A stretch of 64,000 nucleotides of DNA, from assembly GCF_040412425.1 (NCBI RefSeq), contig NC_089744.1:32622243-32686242 (forward strand), written 5' to 3'. The stretch comes from Macrobrachium rosenbergii. Lineage: Eukaryota; Arthropoda; Malacostraca; Decapoda; Palaemonidae. The position numbers and the translations under genes are program-made. The notes beneath the pieces are model-generated. The model was not told the DNA's origin, did not search any database, and saw only the letters and a program-made list of their open reading frames with translations. Shown here one piece after another: positions 1-11,518 of the stretch (position 1 is the stretch's first letter; every line of letters starts with the position of its first letter).

Positions 1-7
1 AGCACAG

Positions 8-787
8 TTTTTAAACATAGAGGCCTAGATCTTTCGTCAAACTCGGATCTTAACGACCTCATCAAGTCCTTTGATATGTCCAAGCAGAGGAAGGACAATC
101 TGGTCTCTTGGAACCTGGATGTAGCATTGAGGTGGCTAACAGGTCCTATCTTTGGACCCCTTCTTTCTGCTTCTCTGAGGAATCTCACTCATAAGACACT
201 TTTCCTTGTTGCTTTTAGTTACCGCTAAACGTATTGGTGAGATTCAAGCCATCGATAAAAGGGTAGGTTTTTCCCAAGAAGGTGCAGTTTGCTCCTTTAC
301 CCTAGGTTTTTTAGCCAAGAACGGGGACTCATCCAAGCCCTGGCCTTGTTCTTTTGCCATTAAGAATTTAGTAGACATCCTTGGCTCTGAGGAAGAATGG
401 AGAGTACTTTGTCCTGTCAGAGCTCTGAGCAGGACTCAAACGATCAGAGGTCCATCCAGTAACCTATGGTGTTCGGTTAAGAACCCGTCACGACCTCTTA
501 CTAAGAACCCATTGTCGTTCTTCCTGAGGGACTTAATTTATGAGGCACATTCACAGATTCTGGAGGAAATTTTGCCTATTTTTAAAGCTCATGACTCCAG
601 GGCAGTATCTACCTCTGTAGCTTTCAAGCACAATATGTCCCTTTCTTCCACTCTCCAGTCGACCTGCTGGAAATGCAAGTCTATTTTCGCATCACACTAT
701 TTAAAGGAGGTGGAAACTGTGTTTGATAATTGCAGTACCTTGGGGCCATTATCAGTGGCTGGCATGGTATTGGGGGATGATTCATAG
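8..787 (+). pseudogene. DIRS tyrosine recombinase, 3' part (copy D)
   Basis: Degenerate tyrosine recombinase of a DIRS-type retrotransposon. In this family the enzyme integrates the circular DNA copy without target duplication. Positions 8-200 read as the core-binding part (about LSSNSDLNDLIKSFD) in one frame. Near 200-206 the frame shifts to a stretch that is open to the stop at 785. Visible catalytic landmarks are the first arginine in TAKRIGEI (about 225-248), the HxxR box as HDSR at 589-600, and the nucleophile tyrosine in ASHYLKEV (TAT at 698-700). The 5' part of the element lies outside the window. It is followed by its own complementary region and terminal repeat. Its residues differ from the other three recombinases here, so it is a separate lineage. 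A phage integrase was considered and set aside because of the DIRS flanks. Confidence 0.8.
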
Positions 788-1233
788 GAAGCACTCTTTT
801 TCTCCTACTATCCTTTTGCCTTGGTTTAGGGTTTTGAGTTGTTGGGGAGCCTGGAGGTACAGTGTACCCGGAGTACCCACCAGTCTTAGTGGATGGGTTG
901 TGGTGTTTTCAGACTAGGTGACAGCATTGTCTGGTTGTTTTTAACTTGGTACTGTGCCCAGGGCAAGGGCACATTTATATGCTTAGCTAGCCATCAGGCC
1001 TATCCTCCGCTGCAAAGCTTCCACTTAAGTAGAGGCAACCCAGGGCTCAACCGCCACGCCACTACAGGTTAAGATGAGCACCAACCAGAGGCAGTATTTA
1101 CCTGCAGTAGCTCTCTTACCAGGTAAGGAAACAACAAGCATTGTAACAATGCTGGCCAAATTTTCTATTTTCAAGTCATTACCATGCTTAAACATTTGAG
1201 TAGAATATGTCCATGTATCCCACCTCCATTCAG
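788..1233 (+). other. 3' untranslated part of DIRS copy D
   Basis: No open coding signal is seen. It lies between the recombinase stop and the internal complementary region and belongs to the same retrotransposon by position. Confidence 0.45.
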
Positions 1234-1325
1234 CTGTGTAATTACTTGGTAAGTTACTTATATGGAAATGATATTTAAATAAAATTACATTCCATATATA
1301 CTTATCAATAATTACAGAATTGGAG
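1234..1325 (+). repeat. Internal complementary region of DIRS copy D
   Basis: An imperfect palindrome. The left half carries GTAATTACTTGGTAAG, and the right half carries the reverse complement of a related string (TACTTATCAATAATTAC). The same GTAATTACTTGGTAAG string recurs at the outer end of the following terminal repeat (1501-1516). DIRS elements carry an internal copy of both outer ends that is thought to guide circle formation, and this matches that layout. The missing left end of the element prevents a full test. Confidence 0.6.
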
Positions 1326-1850
1326 CCCACCCTCCTCCTCTCTTATGGATATAAGGGCATAAACACAATTGAACTAACTGACTGGTTGTTTCCCCGAGTG
1401 CTCCGATAGTAGGCGGAGCCTGTCACCTACACACAAAACAATAGAAGCGCTACCACAAATTTTTAAAAAAGGCTGCTGCACGAGTAGAAACCTTAGCTAT
1501 GTAATTACTTGGTAAGCACTGTATACGGGTAGTCCCTGCTTACTGGCAGCATCGGTTAACGGCATTTCGGTGTTATAGCGCTTGGCTAGTGATGTCGTTA
1601 ACTGGATTTTTCGCGCCGGTAAGTGGTTTATCAGTGTCGTTAAGCAGTTTATCAGCATCAGTAAGCGGCTTATAGGTGCCAATAACCGGTTAATGATACC
1701 ATTAGCAGAATTTGTGGCACTATTATTGCCGATTTTCGATTATCTGCAATGTTGGGTTAGCAATGCTTGACCAGGAAGGGAACCCCTGCCGTTAACCGGG
1801 GACTACGTGTATATGAAACTTAATTTTATTTTGAAAATATCATTTTTGAG
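1326..1850 (+). repeat. Right terminal repeat of DIRS copy D, split by a MITE
   Basis: The repeat runs to the string GTAATTACTTGGTAAG ending at 1516. It then resumes after an inserted element at about 1809 with TATATGAAACTTAATTTTAT, which resembles the continuation predicted from the internal complementary region (reverse complement reads about TATATATGGAATGTAATTTT). The end near 1850 is approximate. Confidence 0.5.
1517..1808. mobile_element. Tigger/pogo-like MITE inserted in the DIRS D terminal repeat
   Basis: Terminal inverted sequences are visible: a left end with GGGTAGTCCCTG (about 1527) and a right end with CCGGGGACTACGTG. The inside is a run of short related GTTAACGG / GGTAAGTGG / AGTAAGCGG words. 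There is no coding capacity. The exact first base and target duplication are unclear because the left end carries extra bases. Confidence 0.55.
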
Positions 1851-2149
1851 AAAAGGCTAGTTATTCTCCAAACCTTGACCCCAGCATTCTTTCTTTAGAA
1901 AGGGCCAGGTGTTTTTAGCTTTCTTCTCAGGCCTTGGCCCAAAAGGGAGGTAAAGGGAATTAGTAGTGAGATTAGCTGAGCCTGATGTTCATCCATTACT
2001 CTGCCTTAAGTAGTTAGAGACCTGATTTATATTCGGCAAAGTGAGAGCTACAGAGACAAGCACTAATTACCCTATGTTCTTAGGGACAGTTACAGACTGC
2101 ACCCTTTCCCAGCATAGTCTCCAAGACTGTCTGCACATCTTGCCCTGTC
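1851..2149. other. Decayed repeat-derived sequence
   Basis: No ORF or motif is recognised. By position it probably belongs to the DIRS fragment whose RT follows. Confidence 0.3.
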
Positions 2150-2535
2150 AATGGAAGTAAGGATGTTGTTGGAGAAAGGTGCTATTGTTGCTAAGTACCT
2201 TTGAGACTTTTAGTGGCCACTTTTCCTCCTGGACAGACTGGAAAGGGTCTAGGTCTAGACTCTAGAGGGTGGTCTTTGATCTCTTGCCTCTGGATGAGTT
2301 TGTCTTTCATTCTTGTTTAAAGATGGAAACTGCACAGTCTGGTTTGGTGTCCATCATAGAGGGAGAGTCCATGTCACCTGTAGATCTGTTGGATATGTAT
2401 TTTCAGATACCCATTCTTCAAGACTCCAGTAAGCAGCCTACCTCCACTTCATCTGCAATGGCACTTAGAATGTCTTGCATTGAAGCCATGTGCCAGGTGA
2501 CAAGGCTCTGGAACTTGGGAAAAGAAACTTTGTCG
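2150..2535 (+). pseudogene. DIRS reverse transcriptase fragment (fingers and palm)
   Basis: A short broken piece of DIRS-type reverse transcriptase. The order EKGAIV (about 2172), then LPLDEFV, then LKMETAQSG, then SPVDLLDMYFQIPI matches the fingers-to-motif-A region of this family, where the aspartate of VDL is a catalytic metal ligand. The D is kept (about 2380). Upstream of 2269 there are stops and frame changes, and the frame ends at 2545 before the YxDD motif. It is in the same direction as the recombinases around it, but whether it belongs to one of them cannot be told. Confidence 0.7.
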
Positions 2536-2984
2536 TATCGAATTTAAATGTCTCGCTTTGTCCTTTCTGTCTCTCATTATTACTTCAGTCTCCTATTTTA
2601 TAAGCTCTCTCCCATCTTATCAAACTTTTATGTAAATAATATGGATATATCCAGAGGCAGGTTTTGCTGCTTAGATAAATGAGAGAAGGAACCATAATTG
2701 GGAAGGGGTTTGCATTCAGTGCAAGTTGTGAGAGTTGTGGGTGATGTTAGCCATCCTGAGGATGGGTTGGACCTTTTTTGCAGAACTGTCATCAATGGTA
2801 GGCTCATCAGAATCTGGGTAGAGCTGGTTTTTGGGTTGGGCCTAAGACTAGTAAGTAAGGCCATTCTTACAAATAAAAGAAAATCATTCGTTGTTCACAT
2901 GGTCTTGGTTTTAACAGGGAGGTTTGTCTTACACCTTTGCCTCCAATATATGTTTTTAGTCCCATCCCATATGGGTATAGTTTT

Positions 2985-3240
2985 TATTTGGAATCTGAAT
3001 GCCTAATTTCACCACCCCAGTTTGGTTTTCAAAAGAATCAATCTACAGTAGACCCACTGCTTAGACTGTCTGACCAAATTCTTCAGGGTTTTTCCAAGTA
3101 GTATAAAAGCTACTTATTGGTATTTATGTTGACTTGAAGAAGGCCTGTGATAGTACTTGGCAATATGGCATACTCCAGCAGAGAATTTGGGTAGTTGACC
3201 ATCCTCATATCATGGTATATACCATAGAGTTGACAGCATT
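2985..3240 (+). pseudogene. Non-LTR retrotransposon (LINE) reverse transcriptase scrap
   Basis: From 3018 one frame reads QFGFQKNQSTVDPLLRLS, the conserved box before motif A in jockey/RTE-type LINE reverse transcriptases. A TAG interrupts. After a frameshift near 3130 the motif A segment VDLKKACDSTW and QYGIL follow. Just upstream, LNA then HP fits the preceding LNA-x-LSPHQ pattern. It is a dead remnant; no endonuclease or 3' end is recognised. Confidence 0.7.
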
Positions 3241-3348
3241 AGTTAAGGCTTTGGCTGTCATTGTGAATAGTAATGGAAAATGCTTTGTCATGTACAGTAC
3301 TGAACTGTGACTCTGTTAGTGCATTAGATTCTCTGAAAGTATGTAATG

Positions 3349-4743
3349 CAGGTCAACCATCACTAATCCAGCAATCATTAATCAGCTTCCATCACTATTC
3401 CGGGACCAATTTTGGCTAGTGCAATTTCAAATTTATGCAGGTCACCTCACCAACCTGCTGCCAATGTTCGTTGGCACTCCTTTTGTGTGTACATTTGTTT
3501 CCTATGCACACGATTGCATTTATCTTTTGAGCTGCAAAAATGAGCAAATGCAGTAAAAGTATAAATGAATATAGCATAAAATATAAATAAGAAAATCATA
3601 AGCACAACAACACAAAACAAAAGCTGTAGGAAGTTCTCCAATGCCAGTGAATGAGTTTGTGCATAAGTATGTACACTACTTACAGGATTGCGTTTATCTT
3701 TGGGTTGTAAAAATAGACAGTCAGAAAATACAGTAAAAATATACATGAGAATAGCATAAAACATAAATTTAAAAAATCATGCATGTATCTACTGGGCTGT
3801 AAAAATAAAAATGAGAAAATATGGTAAAAATATAAATGAAAATAGCTTAAAATATAAATAAAAACATCACAAGCGTAACAACACCAACCTAAAACAAGCT
3901 GTTGATGGCAGTGAATGAGTTTATACATTCATACACTCGCTAGGCAACAATTGCATTTCTGTTTTGGGTTGTAAAAATAAAAATGAGAAAATACAGTAAA
4001 AATATAAATGAAAATAGCTTAAAATATAAATAAAAACATCACAAGCGTAACAACACCAACCTAAAACAAGCTGTTAATGGCAGTGAATGAGTTTGTACAT
4101 TCATACACTCGCTAGGCAACAATTGCATTTCTGCTTTGGTTTTATAAATAAAAATGAGAAAATACAGTAAAAATATAAATGAAAATAGTTTAAGATAAAT
4201 AAAAAATCACAAGCGTAACAACACCAACCAAAAACAAGCTGTTGCAAGTTCTCTGATGCCAGTGAATGAGTTTGTGCGTTCATACGTATGCTAGGCGCAC
4301 AAGTGCCTTTATCTTTTGGGTTGTAATAATAAAAAATGAGAATACTGTAAAGAGATAAATGAAAATAGCATGAAATGTATAAAAAAAATCCAAGATGAAG
4401 AAAATGGGAATCCCCACAGCCCTCACCTAACATGTGAATGTGCTTAGTTGCAAATTCCAGCTCTTTACCTTGGAAGTGGCAGTGATGAACACTTGTGTAA
4501 GTCAGCAGAATTACTTGTATGTGTTTTGCCTGTGCTTCATTAAAATTTCACTTGATTTTCATTTAATACTTCTTTCTTCCTTTTTAACCAACTTGTACTG
4601 ATTTAGAGGGTTTTTAAAGGTACGATGAGGTGGTTAACTGTCGGGTTAAGCATATTCTAACCTAACAATTCTGTAATCTGGGAAAATCACTAATCCGGTG
4701 CCCTGCAAGTTCCAGTGATGCCAGATCAGTGATGGTCGGCTTG
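3349..4743. mobile_element. Non-autonomous Tigger/pogo-like element with internal tandem repeats
   Basis: The left end begins CAGGTCAACCATCACTAATC and the right end reads GATCAGTGATGGTCGGCTTG, its reverse complement with a few changes. This is the same family as the element at 36306-37802, whose ends are better kept. The flanking TA dinucleotides expected for this group appear mutated (TG and CA). No transposase is present; the interior is mostly an array of about 170-bp repeats. Confidence 0.75.
3511..4440. repeat. Tandem array, about 170-bp unit, six copies
   Basis: The word GGGTTGTAAAAATA and its variants, followed by AAATGAGAAAATACAGTAAA, recurs with starts near 3511, 3685, 3783, 3949, 4120 and 4300. 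The spacing is about 170 bp, except for one shortened unit of about 98-100 bp. Units share GTAACAACACCAACC and CAGTGAATGAGTTTGT. The array lies wholly inside the Tigger-like element. Confidence 0.8.
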
Positions 4744-5039
4744 CAGTTTCCAACCTTTAGTTGAAAAAACTCAGGGTGACTTTTAGATTTCATTTTTGCA
4801 CAGAATCCTTAATTTCTGTTGGGTTCCCTCTCATGTGGGAGTTCTTGGTATGAGGTAGAAAACAGGAAAGCAAATGAAGTCATTTTGAATAATGACCATG
4901 TATTAAAAAGTGTCTCCTCCTTGGTATGAAAAGGAAGATGGCTGGACCCTCCTCCTTGCCTTTAATACGAAATACTGCAGCATCAGTGGTAATATTATCC
5001 TCAGGCCTACAAATTTAATAGCATCAGGTCTTCAACAGG

Positions 5040-6300
5040 GTAATGATTTCCAAGAATCTCAGGATGACCTTAGTAGCTCCCATGTGGCCCCACGCAGAGT
5101 GGTTTCCAGATCTGCTAACCCTTCTGTCAGCAGTTCCAAGAGAAATTCCCCCATTGCTCAACCTTTTCTGCCAACCTCACGTCGAGAGATTTCACCAGTC
5201 GGTAGGATCCCTATCTCTTCAAGGTTGGAAACAATCTAGTATCTCTTGCAAGCGAGAGGCTTTTCTCGCAGATCAGCAACAGGGATGTCTGGTTATCTCA
5301 GAAGATCTCAGCCGTGTACCAGGGAAAATGGGCTGTCTACTGTGATTGGTGTCGTCAATGGGGTTTCTCTCCGGTCAGAACTTCTGTTCAGCAGGTAGCT
5401 GACTTCCTTATTTTTCCCCTTAGGGAGAAATGCCTTTCTGTGTCTGCCATCAAAGGCAACAGAGCTGCTTTGGGTATGGTTCTGCGTTTGAAAGATGTAA
5501 ACCTGTCTTCTTCATGGGGAATCCCAATACTGCTCAAAAATTTTGAGCAGTCTTGTTCTCCTAGAGAACTTAAACCACCTAATTGGGACCTAACTCTGGT
5601 ACTAAGCAGTCTCACTCGTGCTCCATATGAACCTTTACGACGATCATCAGATAGGAGTTTGACCATCAAGACGGTCTTCTTGCTGGCCTTGGCTTCATTA
5701 AAGAGAGTGGGTGAACTTCATGGTCTCTCTTTTAGTGTTAAACACACGAGGAGTTGGGGGCCTGTAGCCTTCGAACTTGTCCCGGAATTCGTAGCTAAGA
5801 CTCAAAACCCCTCAGCTCATGATGACAGATTTGAGTTCTTTTCCATACCTTCCTTGGGAGATTTTGTTGATAACGATCTGGATGAATTGCTGTTATGTCC
5901 TGTCAGAGTACTGCGTAGTTACCTAAAAGGACTCATCACCTCTGACCTGGGTGTCGAAGGCTTTTTGTTAGCACAGGCCAGAACAAGTGTCCAAGAATAT
6001 CATCTCCTTTTGGCTTCGTGAGGTCATCAGACATGCTTATAGTTCTTTTTCAGCCTCTGATGTTGACACAGTGCATGCAAGAGCACTTGATGTCAGGAGT
6101 TTGGGGCCCTCCTTAGCATTCAAAAAGAACTTGTCTGTTCATAGGATTTTAAAGACTGGTACTTGGCTTTGTCAAACCACCTTTATATCCTTCTATCTGT
6201 GGGATGTTGCCCACAGGTCCTGGACTCTTTTTCCTTGGGTCCAGTGGTGGCTGCTCAACAAGTTGTGTAGCTCATTCAATGCCCCTGGCAGGACAGTATG
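5040..6300 (+). pseudogene. DIRS tyrosine recombinase (copy B)
   Basis: Recombinase of a second DIRS lineage, closely similar to the minus-strand copy at 62.2-63.5 kb. Positions 5043-5340 encode the linker after RNase H (WPHAEWFPDLL, then SCKREAFL). The core-binding and catalytic parts follow at 5314-6021 and continue at about 5987-6301 after a frameshift. The first catalytic arginine is in LKRVGELHGL (about 5699-5728). The second box reads RALDVRS, where the sister copy has RAHEIRG, so the histidine of HxxR is leucine here. The tyrosine is in FISFYLWDV. The frameshifts and the lost histidine indicate a dead copy. The stop is at 6299. Confidence 0.8.
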
Positions 6301-6734
6301 AAAGTGAGAATGAATGAGATGACTGGTCTTTTTTCCTTTCGCGTTACCCTTTTCTTCTCTGCTAGCGGGCATTGAGAAGATTAGCCCATCATGTGCTGGA
6401 ACTAGTTAGATACAGGTGAGTGAGTGGTCATTCTGTTTGAGTATGTTATTCATACACGAATTAAATCCTCTCAGAAGCTAGTCCTTCCTCTCTCTCTAAC
6501 AAAGGGAGAGAGGAACGATAACAAATGCAATTGGTGGTTAACTTAGGTTTGTCTGAAGATATAGCTCTTTAACTTCCACTTGTACAATGTCTCTTCACAT
6601 TGTGTATTAGCCCAGTAATCTGACTTTAATAAACTATTTATCTAACAGATCAGAGGCTTCCATCCCCTTCCTTTGCCTTCCTTTAGCCAGGAAGTGAGAC
6701 CAGGTGTGCTGAACCTCCAGTCGGTTCATACCAA
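6301..6734 (+). other. 3' untranslated part of DIRS copy B
   Basis: No coding signal. It sits between the recombinase stop and the complementary region. The first bases match the sister copy on the minus strand near 62.2 kb. Confidence 0.4.
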
Positions 6735-6845
6735 AAATGAATCTATCCTTATGTTAAGACTCAGGTTTGTTCCTCATATGAACATTTGACAAATTTTTAA
6801 TGAATTGAATTTTTCATAGCTAACAAACCTGTGGTCTTAATGTAT
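6735..6845 (+). repeat. Internal complementary region of DIRS copy B
   Basis: An interrupted palindrome: the left half has CTTATGTTAAGACTCAGGTT and the right half has AACAAACCTGTGGTCTTAA. The reverse complement of the right half (TTAAGACCACAGGTTTGTTA, then GCTATGAAAAAT) matches the outer end of the terminal repeat near 7040-7090. This is the expected relation between internal region and outer end in DIRS elements. Confidence 0.6.
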
Positions 6846-6849
6846 ACTG

Positions 6850-7100
6850 CCTCCCCTCAATCTGGTTACCTGGGTGGGAAGAAACTGAATGCGTCATGGC
6901 ATCACGGGTGAGAGGAGGTCAACAAATACTTCTTCTCTCTTCCCATTGGACAAATCCCCGTTGCCACCAATTCCTTGTTCTACAATTTTGTGTGATTTTT
7001 ATCGGTTTCCAGCTGGTGCTAGAAGAATTTATCTTTACGTTAAGGCCACAGGTTCGTTGGCTATGAAAAATACAAATTTTAATTAAAGATTTGTAATTTT
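6850..7100 (+). repeat. Right terminal repeat of DIRS copy B
   Basis: It starts after the complementary region and ends with the AT-rich string around GGCTATGAAAAATACAAATT. The segment from about 6960 recurs at 35421-35560 inside GMPPB intron 2. The outer limit is approximate. Confidence 0.55.
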
Positions 7101-7359
7101 TAAAATAAACTTATTTTTAACTACTTTAAAATGATTTTTATTGTTTTTTTTTTATTATGAATGTGTATGAATAATATGCATAATTCTTTTGCATTGTACA
7201 TGAATTTTGAAGAAAGTTATATTTTTAATTAAAATTCATTCATCTCTCCATGGCCATGATGATGCTGAATGGCCTCCTTGGTCCTAGTGTTGGTGGCCAT
7301 ATGGCCCAAATTTCATACATTCATTCATTCATTCTTATGCTTCCGACTGGCAGCCGCCT

Positions 7360-8930
7360 GACAGGTGTTCATGCAGATGTTCACCGTGTTGTTTACCTGG
7401 CCCCATTCTCATGGGATACATCTGCATCATCCTGATTATTTGATGATCCTGGAGTCTTTGAAGGTACAGTTGCTTCAGGATTGGTTTATTCACCTTTACT
7501 TAGTCATAATTTGAGGACCACAATGAATTTGGAGATGTACTGTATTTTTAACTGAAGCAGAAAGTAAAGTACCTGGGGATGCTGATTGATTTGGTAGTAG
7601 AAAGAGCCTCCTGCAGATCAAGATCACCAAGTACTGTACTGAGAGGTGTCAGTGCAGTACCTGTGTCAACAGACACAACCAACTCAGCTTTGGTAATTTG
7701 TTCTCAATCACTGTCATCCTGGAGAAGCTTGTCCCGCATAGGTTACTCCTGTGATTTCTTCAGCAGTATCTGAAGTGGCATTGTTCGCCTTCCAGTGACA
7801 TATGGGAGTTACCCAAATCTCCTAACCTCCAGAGGTGCATAAAAGAAAGGTGGTGCACACACTTGGTCAACTTGTGCACTTCTGGTATGTAAAGATGGTA
7901 GAGTCAGTGAGGCAGTTCATTAGAAGAGGATTTTCTGGCCTCCTCGGACCTTCAAAATGCTTACTCCCCTTGCCGATCCACTTGGCACTGAGGGAGTACC
8001 TCGGGCTTTTTTAGGAGGGTAAGCTATACTAATTCTGTGTTCCGTGGTTTGATTTGCCAGTGGCAGCCTAGCCTTACCATCAGGGTATTTAGTTACATTG
8101 CTACCTGGACAACAGGCTGGTCATGGCTTCATTGTAGTTTGAGTTGAGAGGTGTAGGGAGAAAGTTGGACTTGGTGCTTATCTGGACATGATCATTGACA
8201 TGGGAGCTAGTCCTTTTAAGGATGGTATCAGGAAATTTTCATAAGTCATTCAGCATTTGTGGAAGAACTCTGACCAGGTCAGATGCTTTAACTTAAGGGT
8301 GGGGTGCCTTTGTCATGCAACCTTTGAGCCTTGGAAGTCTGGTCACCATTTATCTTTGCATTCACATCGTCCTTGGGGGAAGCGTGCCAGTTTCATGTTA
8401 GACACCATTGTGACCATAATGTGTCTATGGCACTAGTATTTACAAACTTGGAAGACCCTTCTTGGCTGGCAATTGAGATCTTCTCTAGGGCAGAGGAGCA
8501 CAGCCTGGGGATAGTCACAAGGTTCATCCTAGAGCAATGCAACTTCATTGCTGATAACCTGAGTAAGAAATTACAGTCTCTTTAGAATGGTTTTTGAACT
8601 TTTGGATCCTATGGAGTGCACCCTTGGCTGACCTTTGCCACCAGACTTAAGAACTAGCTTCCAGTATACTTCATGCAGTTTGTCTGCTAGCATGTGGTAT
8701 AGACACCATGTTGTAGAACTAGGATGGTCTGGATGCCTGTACCTTTTCCCTCTTTGGCCTAATACAAATCTTAAAGAAGTGGTGCAACGCAGCAAATACA
8801 GGGCTGATTGTGATAGCTCCTCACTGAGTGCAAAAGGAAGGGCTTATACACCACCTGTATCCGACATTGGCTTATCACAGAGAACCACATGTTTAGAAGT
8901 GGGGATATTGCTGTAACATAGATGGTGCTT
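7360..8930 (+). pseudogene. DIRS reverse transcriptase thumb and RNase H remnant
   Basis: A heavily decayed coding stretch. Around 7565 the reading KYLGMLIDLVVERA fits the RT connection segment of decapod-type DIRS elements. Then, in other frames, LEKLVP (about 7720), LKWHC and SSDIWELP match the following segment. At 8331-8585 a frame carries RNase H landmarks: CDHNVSMALVF, then LGIVTRFILEQCNFIADNLS, which matches the C-terminal box ending in a conserved aspartate (compare NVLADRLSS in the copy near 63.6 kb). The first RNase H aspartates are not clear. Frames change at least four times. No ORF is intact. Confidence 0.65.
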
Positions 8931-10284
8931 AGGATCTTCCATTCTCCCTTTATAAAAATGGTTGAAAGGAAGTTCTGGTCCTATGGCCCTGTAGTGTTTC
9001 TCAGCCATTGTTGTAGCTTTCCTGCCACTGAAAGGACAAGTACTATCCTGTCCAAGGTTTATGGTTAGGCTTACGTTGGAGAAGTGATGCATGGGATACT
9101 GGATCTCTTCCCCTCTTCACATTCTTCCTTACTTCACAGTCTTAACTGTGTTCGCTCAGGTCGAGTAGATGCTGATGAGCTACACAACCAAGCACCTATA
9201 TGAGGACTCAGGTTTGATAATGTGGACTCTATCCTTTATTTATCAAGGGGGAGGCAGGTGTAGAGCTTCATCGTTCACCTGGGATGCATTTTCCCGAGAT
9301 GTAACCAAGTACGGGACCTTTCCCTGAAAAAAGCGGGATGCCATATCTTAAAAGCTAACTGTACAGTTTTCTTGAAAATAATCTCATTATGTTTCCCACA
9401 CCCAAATTACTTTGGGGGTACTAATTTAACATAAACTAACCTAGGGGCATGGCAAAATAAACTGGGGCTGGTGCAATACTAGTATACATCTCAGGAATTT
9501 GCAACCGGGGCATCAGTACTGATACACCATACCTAATGGCCTGAATTTCCCATTCTTTTATGAAAAAGACAGGCTCCTTGAGTTACTAAATCACACTTTG
9601 TTATACAGTCTTATCACCCTCTTAATCGGTTACCAAGCTGTATAGGAAGTTAGAGGAGTCAGCCATCAACTGCTCGTGTACTTGACCAGCATGTTGGCAT
9701 TTCTGGGTGGTGACACCTACTATACATACTCTCTCTCTCATCTTTTCGATGAGTCATGTCTCTGAGTATAATAAGGGAATGAGCATCAAATGAGAATATT
9801 AATTGTGTAATACAGCTCTATGGCGCAATTCACGGTTCCTTTAACTTGAAGTATGCACCAAGTCCTACAGTAACACTGTGGAAACCATTGTTACCCTGGA
9901 GTTTCTGTTGCTTCATATTGTCTCAAAAGTTCCAGTTCATATGTACCTGCTTAGTCCTGCTAAATGAATGTAACATAACACAAGTGTTCTAACCTTAACT
10001 TCCTTAAAGGCATGATCTGCCCCACAATAAATCCACAGTGCTTGGTATAGCACACTAACCCCCCTCCCCCCCCGTCATTGTTTTATTTGTGTGCCTGTGT
10101 GTCAGTTTTGTTGTATCTGTACGCTTGATTCAATTACTTGAAACTGACACTGTTTGTTGTAGGGTCGTTGAGTGGTTATCAGTGAGTCTATGTATTCCTG
10201 GTTTTATCTATTTATTTATTTTTTTATGGATTTGAAGTTACTCACTCTTTCAATTTTCAGTTATTTTGTTATTTATTTCATTTC

Positions 10285-10287
<3 letters not shown>
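8931..10287. other. No recognisable gene
   Basis: Possibly the tail of the DIRS remnant up to about 9.3 kb; beyond that, no motif or repeat is recognised apart from a C-rich run near 10060. Confidence 0.4.
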
Positions 10288-10377
<90 letters not shown>

Positions 10378-10401
10378 TATATATATACACATATATATAT
10401 A
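10288..10401. repeat. (TA)n microsatellite
   Basis: Nearly pure alternating TA with two late interruptions (AGATA, ACACA). Confidence 0.95.
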
Positions 10402-10453
10402 GTATTTATTTAATTTAATCATAACTACATTGTAGTGCTGAATTTACTTGAAA

Positions 10454-10455
<2 letters not shown>

Positions 10456-10541
<86 letters not shown>
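10456..10541. repeat. (TA)n microsatellite
   Basis: Pure alternating TA. Confidence 0.95.
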
Positions 10542-10542
<1 letters not shown>

Positions 10543-10687
10543 CTGAATGATACTGAAACTCATAGTCCAAACGCTTGGGCGATGCTCTAAATTTTATAAT
10601 CCACTAATCCACAGATTATACTGGACTTTATTGAAATTTAAGGAAATATGAAATAAAAAAATAGTTATATAAAATCATGTGAAAGGA

Positions 10688-10750
10688 TATGCTGTAGATT
10701 AAGCCAGCCTTGTGTGAATCGGGTCTTGCGCTTTGAGCAGACCATAAGTG
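10688..10750 (+). repeat. Short interspersed repeat segment
   Basis: GTAGATTAAGCCAGCCTTGT and the following CTTGCGCTTTGAGCAGACCA resemble the segment at 25650-25705 in the same orientation. It may be a SINE or MITE piece; the family is not recognised. Confidence 0.45.
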
Positions 10751-10759
10751 AAGAACTTT

Positions 10760-11430
10760 CGATAGCAATAGAGAAAATAAAAATTCGATAATTATCGCAT
10801 ATCCTACTTAAGGTATTACTTATTGTACAAGAGGGTCAAATGCTTGTGTTTCTGCGATCATTATCATACTACTGAGAACCCTGCTATTACGTCTGATGTA
10901 CAGTTTACGTCACAACTAGCCTCTCTCTGGGGGCGTACTTAATTTAGCAAAGTTTCCCTTTAAATATCTTTGATTTACTCTGATAAGTGCCTTAGTTATC
11001 CACATTAGACATCACGGCTTATTTTTGCCAATTAGGTTGTGGCTTCAAATAGCTATTTCCAAAATACGATCCATATCCGATGCTTTGTAAAGATTCTATC
11101 GACGAAAATCCATTAGACACGCCCCTGAAATGCACAGTAGGAGAAAATGCAGATTATCTAAAGTTTGCGATATTGACTATCGAGATAAGACTGTAACTGC
11201 CCCAGTTTGATTGCGGACATTACTTAATCGTCCGTATTGGTAATTTTTTGGAAACGTTGCTAAGGAGTGTTATTTCTCTCCCTCTTATGATGGTTGCATT
11301 CTGTCGGTTTGAAACCTTGAACTATATCTTGCTTCCAAAGATTCTGTTCCAGTTATTATAATTCTCAGTCAAAACATTTGCAGTTCAGACGTCGTCAGCA
11401 TGAAAATAGCAATCTAACACACACACACAT
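10760..11430. other. No recognisable gene
   Basis: Unique-looking AT-rich sequence without ORFs or repeats that I can name. Confidence 0.4.
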
Positions 11431-11432
11431 AG

Positions 11433-11516
<84 letters not shown>
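11431..11516. repeat. (GA)n microsatellite
   Basis: Long pure GA run preceded by a short CA tract. Confidence 0.95.
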
Positions 11517-11518
<2 letters not shown>

